DNA of 64,000 nt from Trichopria drosophilae. Its lineage: Eukaryota > Arthropoda > Insecta > Hymenoptera > Diapriidae. The stretch's first letter is position 1. Every line of letters starts with the position of its first letter. The translations under genes and the position numbers were made by a program. The notes below the pieces were generated by a model. That model saw nothing but the letters and a program-made list of their open reading frames with translations. It did no database searches and was not told the DNA's origin. Positions 38,307 through 50,037 of the stretch are shown piece after piece. The stretch covers positions 42,129,001 through 42,193,000 of the forward strand of contig CM059583.1 of assembly GCA_030407085.1 (NCBI GenBank). Direction: 5' to 3'.

Positions 38307-40003
38307 TAAAGAAATCACTTTCCTGTTTTGAAAATTGAGACCTGTAAGGTAGAACAACGAAACAAAGTGTGCCTTTTTCTAGTAGATTTTATTCGACTTT
38401 TTTATGGGATATTTGGCCTCAGATACACTGAAAATCATGTCATTTATATATGTATAAAAAATGAAGATATATCGACAAGGCACATATATACGGAAGTTCT
38501 AAGTTTTTGATCAAATCTAATCTTATTTTTGCAAATTATATGCGTTGTATATTCAATTACTGATATAAATGCATGGTCGAAATTCGAAATTCTCAACTTA
38601 ACCTAACTTTATAATTCCACAGAGTGAAATAAAATAATTAATGGAACCATTTTATAATAGTAAACCGCTTTATTACAAAAATAGTTAAATTAACTACTTC
38701 CATAGTAAATAGAACAACAAAATTATTTCATATACTATTTCCAGGTACTTAAATCATTCGTACATAACTTCAAAGATCAACTATAACTTTTCATGTTGTT
38801 AATTCTACTATCCACGTATGTTAAAATCGTTTCTACTATTTCTTCGTGGTTCTATTAATCCTTTTTTCTCTCTGTGTGGTTTGCAATATGGTGTATACGG
38901 GCTCGGACTGTAATATGCGTTTCGTAAAATAATTATACGTGTGTATATTATAACCGTAAATTGTTTATTAACGTATTGTCAAAGTCTACCGATGTAATTC
39001 ATTCGTATCAAATGTCTTGATCTATAAACCGACGAACACAATTAGCTATCGATGTGCATCATATTTACATAAACACCTACAATAAAACACTTACCAAAAT
39101 ATAAGAAGAGCTGTCTTAAAAATGACCACGGAATGGTTTTGCCTATACAAGACACTCACTTTTGCAGGGCAGGTACTCAATTTACGTTCCCGGAAAATCT
39201 TTAAGTTGATCACAGAAATTCACTTGATTAGTTGTGACGTGCAAATTTTCATATGCATTAATTAGATTCATACATTAAATGAAATTTGCATTACAAAATG
39301 CTACTTGAATGTATGAAGTTCCGTTTTCAGGTTCTTTAAAACTAGAACGGTAAAAGAGTGTGTTATCTGAGTGAGAGTAATTGAGATAAAACCTGTTGTC
39401 TATGGCACATTTTTAGAAGCAAGTTCACCGGTATTGGTGCATAATGTGCAACTTGCAGAAACAATTATTGCAATTGATTTATTTTGTAAATATCACAAAA
39501 AGCCAAAAGTTTTCACGATATGCTTCAAGGTGTAATATATTATATTAATCTGTTGCAGATTGAAATGTCATAATAAAGATTTATCAATTTCAATAATAAT
39601 TACTTCTACAAACGTGCCGTAAAACTTAACACTTCCCTTTCACTATTTCGATATGAATATCATAGTAAATAAAATTAAGATACTTTAAACAATATGAATT
39701 AAAAGTTAATTACATTAAATATTGTCAATAACAGTCTATAATAGTGCAGACATCAATGAACAGATCTGTATTATCCATAAAGTCTCTCAGTGTAATTTTT
39801 ATATTATTATTTTCTTCGTATATTTTGTTATTTTATTAGTATTAAATTTTAGTATTAATGGTTATAATTGCCTTACCTACACTCAATGCAAATAAAGAAA
39901 TATCAATTGATTTATTTGAGAATGTTCACGAGTAATATATTAGTACACTTTAAATCACGCGTTTATAAATTACAGTATTCTCATAAAAGTAAATTACATC
40001 ATA
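38307..40003. other. gene-free AT-rich DNA between two MITE copies
   Basis: No gene or element recognised. The flanking MITEs are inverted, so the segment is bracketed by 312-bp inverted repeats and could in principle invert. Confidence 0.45.
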
Positions 40004-40314
40004 CACGGAGAAAAATAATCAGCAAAATCAGCCGAAAAATCCGCAGATTCTACCAATTTTATCCTATAGGGACAGCTGTTGGAATTCCGTTAGGGATAGC
40101 CGATAATTTCAGCTAAATTTACTGAAAAAGTCCGCAAATTTAACGGAACAAATCTGCTAATGTAGCGGAAATTTAGAGCTAAGCGCGAATTGAGAGGGTT
40201 AAGGCTACATTAGCGGAATCAAAACAGCTAAAATTGCATATATTTTCGGCAATTCAAGCCGAAAATTTTAGCTGATATGAATCAGCTAATCCAGCGGAGT
40301 CATTTTTCTCCGTG
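40004..40314 (-). mobile_element. 312-bp MITE copy 2
   Basis: Same family as copy 1 in reverse orientation, 311 bp, with TA on both sides (40002-40003 and 40315-40316). A short ORF at 39868-40116 runs into it and is not a gene. Confidence 0.88.
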
Positions 40315-41156
40315 TACAAAATAAAGATCGTTTAAAAAAATGAATATACAGTAGAGTAAGTTTGGTTACTACCAAATTAAAGAGCTTAAATGGCAGCTAA
40401 CATTGACTTTCACTATTAATAATATAATTCTAATAATATGATCAACTTAGCTTTTACCGTGGCCATATTTTCATTTATAAACATATGTTTCAATGGAGAA
40501 TTTATGATGAATTACTATTTTGAAGATATTTTACTTTTTGTAATGAATGTACGACAGATTTCAAAGAAATCGGTTCATGTAGGTGTGAAAATTTACAGTA
40601 CATTCATAAAAAATGCGAAAATAGCTTTAAAATAGATCTGTACTTGAAAATAATTACAGTTTCTTTTTAATTTACTTATTTTAAGTTACAAATTGACGTT
40701 ATCGTCCGAAAAGCTTTAGCTGTCTCTCAAAGGGGTGAACCGTGAAAACGGTCCGCCGATAAGGTAGGAATTTACGTTAAAACCTATAAAATAAAGATAT
40801 CTAAATCAATTTTTTGAAATGTTGGTTCTGTAAGGATAATTATATTAATTATATACCGTCTTATATAATATTTTGGAATTGATTCTAAGGAAATTATCAG
40901 CGGAAAATAAAAAACATTTAAAAAATTAACGAAGTGTATAACCCAAATCAGAGCATAAACCTGGTTGCATACGTTGGTTGCACGAAATCCTCAGGCGTGG
41001 CGATAACAGTAATTCAAAAATTGGAACAGATATGGGGAGAAATATAAAGATTTCTCAGGCAAATTATAACGACGTGAATGTAAAAATATTAATATCAGTA
41101 AAAAGGTCAAAATATGTAAAAGTGGACATTATTTATAGAACTTATAGCTTCATTGT

Positions 41157-41335
41157 GAATGGGCTGTGGCCTGGTGGTTCCGATGCACTAGAAATTGGAT
41201 TCCTATCATGAGGATGTAATGGGGACTCCGATATTGTGCCGGTGTTGGTCACTAGGTTACAATACACTAGTTAACAAGTCACTACTTAACAAGAAGTTAG
41301 AGACATGGGAAAGAAATAGAGTAAAAGAAAGACAA
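41157..41335 (+). repeat. tRNA-derived SINE head
   Basis: TGGCCTGGTGG at about 41167-41177 fits the A box of pol III promoters, and GGGGACTCCG about 45 bases later stands where a B box is expected but is degenerate. The GTGGCCTGGTGGTT opening is typical of insect tRNA-like SINEs. The 3' part ends in an A-rich stretch (AAAGAAAGACAATAATGATG). It is not an intact tRNA gene. Confidence 0.5.
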
Positions 41336-41407
41336 TAATGATGTTCTCAATTTTTTGCATAACAATAACTATTGTGAACACTTCTAGAAAGAGAATTTTA
41401 GATGTTA

Positions 41408-41624
41408 CACTGAAAAAAAATTAGTAATTTTGACTAAATATGTGGTTGTCTATTAGCACTTATATATTTAGTCAATGCAACTACAAATTAGTACTTCCAA
41501 CTACATCATGATACATATTCAACAACATTCAGTTAATTCAACTACAATGTAGTTGGCATTACTTAATATTTGTCTACTACCAGGAAACCACATATTTGAT
41601 AAATATTACTAATTTTTTTCAGTG
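41408..41624. mobile_element. 217-bp palindromic MITE
   Basis: Ends CACTGAAAAAAAATTAGTAA and (inverse) CACTGAAAAAAATTAGTAAT, with TA duplications at 41406-41407 and 41625-41626. The inner halves are also complementary (ATATGTGGTTGTCTATTAG... against ACCACATAT; GTAGTTG/CAACTAC). Ends resemble those of the 312-bp and 380-bp MITEs (CAC-N-G then A-rich). Confidence 0.8.
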
Positions 41625-42183
41625 TAGTATATTTGAAAATTGGTTCTTTTTAACACCATCCCAATAAACTGAACAACTGTACAATAGAAATAAAGCCTGT
41701 CCTTACTGCTGAAGCAGTCCAAAAAAATCATTCCAATTTGTTAGTATTCCCATTTCTAATGGGTAAATATTTTCTAAATATCATAGCCATGTATAAATAA
41801 AATATTTTTTATTTATATATAATGGATTAATCGCTTGTTCTTTTTTTAACGGTCTTCGTCGAACGCAATAATTATGTTTATTCTAAAAATGAAATTAGTT
41901 ATATCTTAACTCATTGCAATTCGTAAAAATATTATTGATTCATGTGGACATTTTCTTAAAGAATAATATATTATTTATATAACGGAAATTTTAAATGAAT
42001 AGAACAATTTTTGGAATGAAAATGTTCCCTATGTATGGTAACTCAAACGGATCCGCTTTTATGAAAAGTATTACATCTTCTACAAGTCCTTTTTTTTAAA
42101 TAAAGATTTTTATTGCTTAAATGCCATAGTTTCATTATAAGAATTCTAACTTTAGAGTTCATTAAGTTGGAGTAACAATGCAA

Positions 42184-42665
42184 TAACGTCACACTTTGTA
42201 GAAATACATGGTTAAATGTGTAAAAATCAGTGTTTTCGACCATATTTCAGTTTATTTTGTAGCAATGGGGAACTTATTTTTGACAAGCGAAGTATCATTT
42301 CAGATGTCTTTTTTCGTGCTGAAAACGGTGGGGCTGGCAGAATTTCGCTATGACGCCACACTTTGGAGAAAAACGTGGTTAAATTTAAGCTCAGTTTTAA
42401 ACCGCATTTAACCTTCTTTTTCTGCAAAACGGGAAGTGATAGCAAAATTCTGCTAGTGCCATAGATTTTAGCATAAAAAAATAAGTCGGAAATGATACTT
42501 CTCCTGCAAAAAATAAATTCTCTTGTGCTACAAAGTAAACCGAAATATGGCCAAAAACGCTATTTTCGACACATTTAACCTCATTTTTCTCCAAAATGTG
42601 ACGTGATAGCAAATTTCTGGTAGCACCATAATTTTCAGCATGAAAAATGATACTTCGCTTGATAA
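42184..42665. repeat. tandem ~170-190-bp units arranged as an inverted repeat
   Basis: On the + strand, 42184-42400 holds a unit bounded by CACACTTTG(T/G)AGAAA...GGTTAAAT. On the minus strand, 42405-42665 holds about one and a half units with the same order (GAAGTATCATTT, GCTGAAAA/GCTAAAAT, AGCAGAATTTTGCTATCAC, GGAGAAAAATGAGGTTAAAT, CCATATTTCGGTTTACTTTG). ORFs 42227-42445 (-) and 42397-42744 (-) are repeat shadows. Confidence 0.6.
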
Positions 42666-43366
42666 AGACGCAGATAAAAAGTAAAATTTTGTCCTCAGTG
42701 TTATTATCAGAAAATACGATTATATATTTCACACAGAACAGCACATGAGTTGTTCACAGATTGTATGGTTTTGCTAAATATTTTCAAAGATCAGTTAAAT
42801 CAACCAATCGATCAAGTAATTAGTAGGTTGTTTTATCTAATCAGTGTAAAGGATTTTGTACAGAAATGTCTTCTTAACATCAAACGAAAGAATCATTGTA
42901 ACGATGGAAAATAATACGAAGAAAGGGAAAAGAAAGGAATTATAATTTTGTTATTATTTGTAGATAATAATAAACTGAAAGTGTATATTGATAGCAAAAT
43001 GGTTTTAAATAAACTCATTTTATTTTCCTATCAAATTTTAACTTAATATACACACACTTAACCGAAATGTACATATAAAAACCGAACAATAGCTTTGTTC
43101 AATAATTTCTTCAAAATTTTCAAGAAAATGTAAGTATTATTTCTTTAGAATTGAGTAATAATCGTCTGCATTTTCCGATGTCTTCAGGTTAGAGGACTTC
43201 GGTCATTTTCACATACAATGTGTTTGTGGTGAATTTCTATATATTAAACTGAATACTAATAAGGAATGTATAAACTGTTTTTGTATACAAAATTTTATTT
43301 TTGATATGTTTACCTCGATTTTGTAGAAAGACTAATGAAAATATAAAGATGTTGCCTATGGTCGAA

Positions 43367-43629
43367 GTAAAAATCCATAATTTTGTTACTAGATGATAGT
43401 CATCGAAACTATGGTAGTCGAAACATATTCATTAGCATCACAAAAAACTACATATATGTATATTGTACACAATGTTATAATTACTATGTATCAGGAAGAA
43501 TTGATTGCTTTTTTTTATACAGAGTAAGACTGCGTATTATTTCAGTAAAACTGCTTACCTGTATATTCACAAAAATAGATTTGAATAACTGTTGCTATCA
43601 TCCGCAGTAATAAGTTTATGGATTTTTAC
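43367..43629. mobile_element. ~260-bp inverted-repeat element
   Basis: GTAAAAATCCATAATTTTGT then TACTAGATGATAG at the left is matched by the reverse complement of the right end (GGTAAAAATCCATAAACTTA then TTACTGCGGATGATAGC). Interior has no coding signal. MITE-like. Confidence 0.55.
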
Positions 43630-43995
43630 CAGAAGAATATGAGTAACGTCTTTTGGTAAACAGAATCTTTGAATGTATTTGATACAGCATCAACAGATGG
43701 TGTTGATTCACATGTCAATTAAAATCAAACAGAGTTCCCACCGTTTCTTATGGAATATGGATTAATAAATTTGTCTTACATGTCCGTTTTCTTTCTGGAC
43801 GGAACAAATTTATCAGATGAAATCCTGCTTCCATGCAGTTATTTAGGACGCTATCAATTTTGATTTATCTCACTTTATCATCTAAATCTTGGAACATGTC
43901 TAAAAAATATGCTATATACGATTTATTTTGAAAGATCAGTTTGCGGTTTACGTCTTGGTATTAACCTTACTTCTTTGCTTTTTCATTTCTTTTCT

Positions 43996-44068
43996 ACTTA
44001 AGAAAGTCCAGTGATGATCCATTCACTGCTCGAGAACAGGTACCACTCGAGCTCTAGGTTAACGAGAG
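43996..44068 (+). promoter_or_regulatory. candidate promoter/first exon A (shares blocks with 48961-49037)
   Basis: Ordered blocks AGAAAGTCC (44001), TTCACTG (44022), GAGAACAGGTACCACTCGAG (44032-44051) and AACGAGAG (44061). The 49 kb segment has AGAAAGTCC, TTCACTG, GAGATCAGGTACCGTTCGAG and AACGAGAG in the same order with different spacing. Conserved order plus G+C above background suggest duplicated regulatory or 5' UTR sequence. No donor is obvious right after it. Confidence 0.3.
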
Positions 44069-44816
44069 TTTTTACTCAACCGTTTCATTAATGGTTATGG
44101 GATTTTATATACGGTTGTAATTACGTATTTTGCACGACTTAAAAGCTCACCTATTTCTTGAACGATGCATTCTTCGAGGCGTGAAGTCATGATATGTTCA
44201 GCGATTTTATGGGGTACTCTGTACGAGGAAAAGTATAAACATCCTTTTTGCATCCCACATCTGGATACGAAATCATTAATGAATAACAAAAAATTTACGT
44301 CAAAGTATTTATTATTATTGTTATTATTTTGTTATGCGTATAATATGTGTTATTAAAAATTTTCATTTTGAATACAAAAACACATGAGTCATTTATTTAT
44401 GTATTTTCTTTCATTGTCTTTTATGTGCTGTACTTTCTACACTTTTTTCGCCTTTGATTGATGAGTTTAGCGTAGTCTTCAGTTTTCACTCAATTTCCAT
44501 ATAAATTGTTTTTTTTTTGTTTTAGTACATTGTTGCATTTTCTAACATGTGCATATTTATTACAGAGTTTTATATTTGCTTTCATTTACTTTGGGGATAT
44601 ACTGCAATATATTTTTACATATGTTAAATTTAATTACTCATTGCTCAGGATTGAATCGACTTTGTATCAACTATTTAAATCCAGGATATATGATTAGTAT
44701 AATATTCCTCAATTTTTGTCGAGACACCATTCTCTGTGCACCATTTTTACTATATAAATCAGCAATTATATGTAAAATTGCATTTTTTTTAATTTTCACA
44801 ATTTATTATAGGCATA

Positions 44817-45350
44817 TGTTGCATCGGTTGGTGCACTTTTTGGTAATTTAAGGTTAGGATATGTGACAACTTTCACAGGGTGAGTTAACTTGGACAAAGA
44901 ATTCGTTTTCAGCGACCAAAAATCTATAAGATCCTCCACTTCTGATTCAAGTTGTGCCAAAAAAACCAATTAACACGAGCAAAGGAACCCGTCAATTTAT
45001 TAATCATAGGTATTTTATATCGTATATCCGAAATAAAAAATCTATATTTCAGACCGAGAACTTCGCAAAATCAAAGGTAAATTTTAAAGTATTAAATCCA
45101 AATATGTTGCATCGGTTGGTGCAACATATTTGGATTTAATACTTTAAAATTTACCTTTGATTTTGCAAAGTTCTCGGTCTGAAATATAGATTTTTTATAA
45201 CCTTAAATTGCCAAAAAGTATATTTTTGAGTATTTTTCGGTACAGTACATATCTTAAAATCCTGACGTTATGGGCCAAATCGGATAACGGATTCGTTTTC
45301 AGCGGCTAAAAATCTATAAGATCCACTATTCCTGATTTAAGTTGTCTCGA
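44817..45350. repeat. composite repeat block around a palindrome
   Basis: A direct repeat pairs 44901-44957 with 45291-45346 (ATTCGTTTTCAGCG then AAAAATCTATAAGATCC). The phrase GTTGCATCGGTTGGTGCA occurs near 44818 and again at the palindrome centre near 45107. TTTTTGGTAATTTAAGGTTA (44837) returns inverted as TAACCTTAAATTGCCAAAAA near 45198. The short ORFs 44549-44851 and 44954-45139 are not supported as genes. Confidence 0.55.
45035..45196. repeat. near-perfect palindrome, 77-bp arms, 8-nt loop
   Basis: Arms 45035-45111 and 45120-45196 are reverse complements with a single visible mismatch (CTTCGCAAA against CTTTGCAAA); the loop is TCGGTTGG. Such low divergence implies a young inverted duplication or gene conversion between arms. 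The RNA would form a ~77-bp hairpin. Confidence 0.85.
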
Positions 45351-48300
45351 AACAAATTTTTTTGTGGTCCTGCGTAATTAATGTTTATAATATTCTATCT
45401 ATGTACGCTTTATAATATACAATCTTTTGTAATTAATTTTTTTCAAAAGGAATTCTCTGAAAATCTACACATATCTACACAAACATTATTATAAGCTTTA
45501 GGTAAGGAAGCCGGAATCGAGTAACGTATGTACAGGAAAAAAGTTGCACAAAAGCAGTTAACAGTGAAATAAAAGATAAACACTGAACCCCTTTATCTGT
45601 CGCATAGGTTTTAACTCCATTTTACATGCCTCGAACTATTTTGTAAAGAAAAAAAGAAACCAATGCAGTTCTTAAAAAGTTGCAGTGTTTGCGAATGCAC
45701 AAATACTAAAACTGATTATGTAAGTAATCATTTTTATAAATATACTACATAATTGCTAAAATAGCTATGATATTATCAGTAAAATTCAACCCATAAAGAA
45801 AATTTATTTTATCGAATATGTTTAATTATTTTCTGTATTCTTAATTGAAAATGATTTGGCTGGTATAAGTTATACAACAATCGATTTCTTATTCATGTCG
45901 AGAATCGGACGAAACAATTTCAATTTTTTTAGTATAATTTTTTATCTTAATATCTTATTCACAGTTTAGTAGTTAAGTTAGTTTAATTAAAGTGACCAAG
46001 AAATATTAAGAATTGACTATATATTTAGGTAAACAGAACTAAGCATTAGCTGTAATCAAAGTAGCGTTCCAAAATAGTCAAAATCTCTCCAAAACAATGC
46101 ATTTTCAGACTACATTTGACAATAAGCATGAGCATTAATATGCTATATAATATAAGTATGCCTAATACAGACTTAAAATAATTAATTTGAAAAATCAAAC
46201 GTTTTGTAGCTGTGAGTCACAAAATTTTTCCACACATTTTCTAATTTTATATACGTAAAAATACTTCGAAAACTGTGTTGTTCAGGTTTGTTATATACGC
46301 ATAAATATTCAATTGAAAAAATCTGAATTGATTATTTATTTCATATCTTCTTCTGAATCAACACTTAGTGATACTCCAATTATTTTGAAAAATCGTAGAA
46401 TCTTTACGCTGTAAAGAGATGAATTTTAAATGAGCTATGTTGTGGATTTTTTTTTAATTTTAGGTCTTTGAAATCATAGACCATAAAAAAAGATGTGACT
46501 GTGAAACATCTTAAGATGTAACGTGAGAAATATAACCTACATTATTATTAGTCTATGCCATCTACTCGCAACGTATGCGTTGTCGACATTTGTGTCTAAA
46601 AATATGGATAAAGTTGATTTTCTAAGTTACGAAAGATTTATTATGATATCATTAGTTTTATTTTGTATTATGAGTAACTTCATATTTTATGCGCATCAAA
46701 GCTGTTAGGATAACATTATATATAAGATTCCAAATGTTTCACGTTTTTTGAAGAAATATAAGAATTTTTATTATAATATACCTTTAACGTAAAAAAAGTT
46801 ATATATGATTATGTTGAATAGTAAAATAAATTATTAACTGCCATGTCGGACTGTCATTAATGCTGTTTATAATTATCTTTTATTAAAATCACCGACAAAA
46901 CACAGAAAGGAGTTGCATTAGTTTATTATTTACATTGTTGTATATTAAATTGTCCGAAATATCCCAACGATTTTCAAAATAATTGCTTTCTCTGAACCTG
47001 TGGAGAATGCTTCGCACAATTTTATTGAAATTATATAAAAATTTTTTTATGTGAGTATAATAACGACCTTTAATGTGTATTTAATTATTTTAAAAATTTC
47101 GTTAGTTTTCCTTAGCTCCGATTTTTATTTTTAACTTATAAACTGTAGTTTTAAGAATATACTAATTTTTACTAATAAAGATACAAATAATAAATTTGTT
47201 TTTTAAATTAAATAATTCTTTTGCAGATTTTGTTTCACAATTACAAATTAAGGTCCGTAAATATTATAATGAGAGAGTAATTTTAAGAACAAAAATTACA
47301 AATTCTCGTGCCGCGTGTCGGATCATGAAGACTTACAATGTCGGTTTCTTAAGAGATTTTATTGTTTCGTTTATATACGCCGATTAATTTAGCTGAATTG
47401 ACGAATCAGTAGAAACTGAATTTACAGACCCAAAAGAGTTAACCTCTTAAACGTCATTGACTTGTACGCGGATAATTTAAAAAAGAAAGTACTAAATCTC
47501 ATCCAAGTTTAATAACTCTAGGAATTCTCAGATTCTCCCTAATTTAAAATTTTATGTTAGATTTTAAAAATGATGAAGAAAGAATATTATTTTTTAATAA
47601 ATTAGTTCCTTTAATGCGTTTTTAAATAATTTATACCATACCCAATTTTTTCTTTGTAAACTATGTTCGGACTCTCAGCTTTAAATTTTAAATTACGTTC
47701 TCTAAACTTGCCTAGCATCAAAATGCAGGACTTATCGTAAGCAATAACTGTAAAATTTCATATTTACTATTTCTCTCTGAAACTACATCTTATTACCGCT
47801 CATCTAAAAAAATGATGTTAACTAAATACCAGCAAAAATCTATATGCATTTTTTACAATAAGTAATTAAAAATTTTAATCGCTGGAAACTCAATGACATT
47901 TGAAATTCTTTTAAATATTAATAGTTTTTATTATGTGCGAATAAAAGAACATATTTAGATAATTTCATTAAAATTGATGAGATATTGAAAAAATTCTATG
48001 ATCAGTTCGCGTGTAATTGCTGGAAAACAAAGATGATGAATCATGAAAGTTGCTAAATCCAGGCCACACAATTACTCATAGGAAATCATACACGATTGAC
48101 TAAAAACATATAAATCCATAACTGATGATGTTAAATACACAAATTTTCGTAATTATTTAATGTAATAAAAAATGCAGGCTATGACAATTTTAAGTAAACA
48201 AAAAACGACCAAAGTTACTAAAACCAGTAACCAAAGTGTTTTACCATTGAATTTGTTCCATAAAATATTTCAAGCGCTGTTTAGTATTGTTTAGCATCCC

Positions 48301-48960
48301 GTAAATCAAGCATCAATCAGTTATTTTTTTTAATTACATTTGATGCGGCACCCACGTGCTCACCCAGACACGAGTATCCAACACAACTGGTTTTCTCTTC
48401 GTTTAAGATGGTTCTGACTACTTTGACAAAAATAACTCTATGTTAGAAGAAACCGCAAAACCCGCTATTTCTGTGAGAAAGCAAAAATGAGAATGGCATC
48501 GAATGAAAAAAATATTAAAAATTATGGATAGTTAGCAACTCAGTAATCATATAGACTAGAAATGTGATAGTTTTAACTAATTGCCGATGATTAGATCTTC
48601 GATAATTGCACATAAGCCTTATTGATCCGAGTCCCCATTTCTCCTCGAATTCTTATTCTCGGACTATTTTGAAGATATTTCTGAAATTTATACCTCTTTA
48701 ATACGTGCCAAAAAATAACGATATTTTCGAACCGGTTGAGGAGGATTGCTCATATTAAAATCTAGAATTATGGCTTGGAAACAAAAAAATTGTCTCATTG
48801 ACATTTCCTGTCAGCTGATGGGTGTTCATCAACCCTGTGTCCTTGATAAGTTTATGTCCAAAGCGCTTTCATAACAAAGCATAAAATTATGTCACATAAG
48901 AAGGTCTCTGGTAGGTGTATTTAAATAACTTTAATAAAACCGTCTTTCCTTCTTTCACGA
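45351..48960. other. gene-free AT-rich DNA
   Basis: No coding exon, RNA gene or clear element recognised; ORFs at 46523-46708 and 47196-47387 have no domain. Confidence 0.45.
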
Positions 48961-49037
48961 GTTGAGAAAGTCCCCCTTCACTGACGCACACGGGGAGATC
49001 AGGTACCGTTCGAGTCAACGAGAGAAACGAATCGCCT
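48961..49037 (+). promoter_or_regulatory. candidate desaturase promoter/first exon B
   Basis: A G+C-rich patch with AGAAAGTCC, TTCACTG, GAGATCAGGTACCGTTCGAG and TCAACGAGAG, followed by a fair donor CGCCT|GTAAGA at 49038 and a CpG-rich tail (to about 49130). It lies 7.4 kb upstream of the acceptor at 56430 on the same strand, and the desaturase must have an upstream untranslated exon. This is the nearest good candidate, inferred from composition and the donor only. Confidence 0.35.
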
Positions 49038-49509
49038 GTAAGAGAAGAACACTCTTACTGCGATAACGCCGATGCCGGCGCCGAACCATGTCGCGATTAA
49101 GTAGACCATTCATGACATACGAGCAGACTGTCGGAATGCGCACTGCTAAATGAACGAAAAGACTAGGTTATTTGAGAAAGGGGAAATTACCAGAAGCTTT
49201 CTCCAAAAATCTGAAATGGCAAAAAACAGCGAGCATTGTCGGATATTTCATCTTCCTGCCATTCTTTAATCTATTTTCTGGTATTTTAACAATATGATGA
49301 TGTAGGGAGTATTTAATGGACCAAGTACTGGAAAAATATAGAAAGATTGGAAAATTACCATCCAATTTCCATTTTGTTGACAGCAGAACATTTTCATCGA
49401 ATTCTCATTATTTTCCAAAGATAACATCATTTTTATTATAAAAATTACCTTCAGAGTTTTTTCTGCAAACATTTGAGACAACTTCTAAGCAAATTGATAT
49501 AATGAGTAG

Positions 49510-50037
49510 GTGGAAGGGATTGACAAAAGTGTGATACCATCGAACGAAAATAAAGTTCAAATTTATTCATCGTTGGTGGCGACCGGATCAGGATGTCTAA
49601 CATCACACTTTGACCGAGTAAATCGACGAAAACAGATTAAATGGAACCACTGGTGCACTGAAAAAATTAATTTAAAACCATCGACAGGCTATATTGAAGC
49701 TGTAACAAGAACAAAGCTAGGTACAAGAGTACCTTTTGAATTGGCAAAAAAGAGAGACTTTTTTTTAGAATTTGTTTACATAAAACTACATGGAGTATTT
49801 GAATGTTTGAAGGATATGGTTGTAAACATATAAAAAATACAAGAAAATATTTTTAGACCAATAAATCGAAAATTCTCTTCCAAGATTCCAAAAAAGTGCT
49901 CCCAATGCCGCAGTAACAATAACCTTCACAGTCTTCACAAAAAAAGTTTATTAAGATTAAGAATATACTGCACGGATCACGTATCCCTATCACAATAAAT
50001 AAGATTTAATAAAAAAAAAAAATAAAAAAAAAAAAAG
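49510..50037 (+). pseudogene. possible retroposed transcript fragment with poly(A)
   Basis: A 107-codon open stretch (49510-49833; CLTSHFDRVNRRKQIKWNHW near residues 29-48) is followed by ~200 bp, an AATAAA signal at about 49994 and an A-rich tail at 50011-50037. This is the order expected of a polyadenylated, reverse-transcribed copy. I do not recognise the protein and found no target-site duplication. It could also be a chance ORF upstream of an A-rich tract. Confidence 0.25.

Noticed and set aside
39868..40116. 82-residue ORF
   Set aside because: Its second half is MITE sequence (copy 2).
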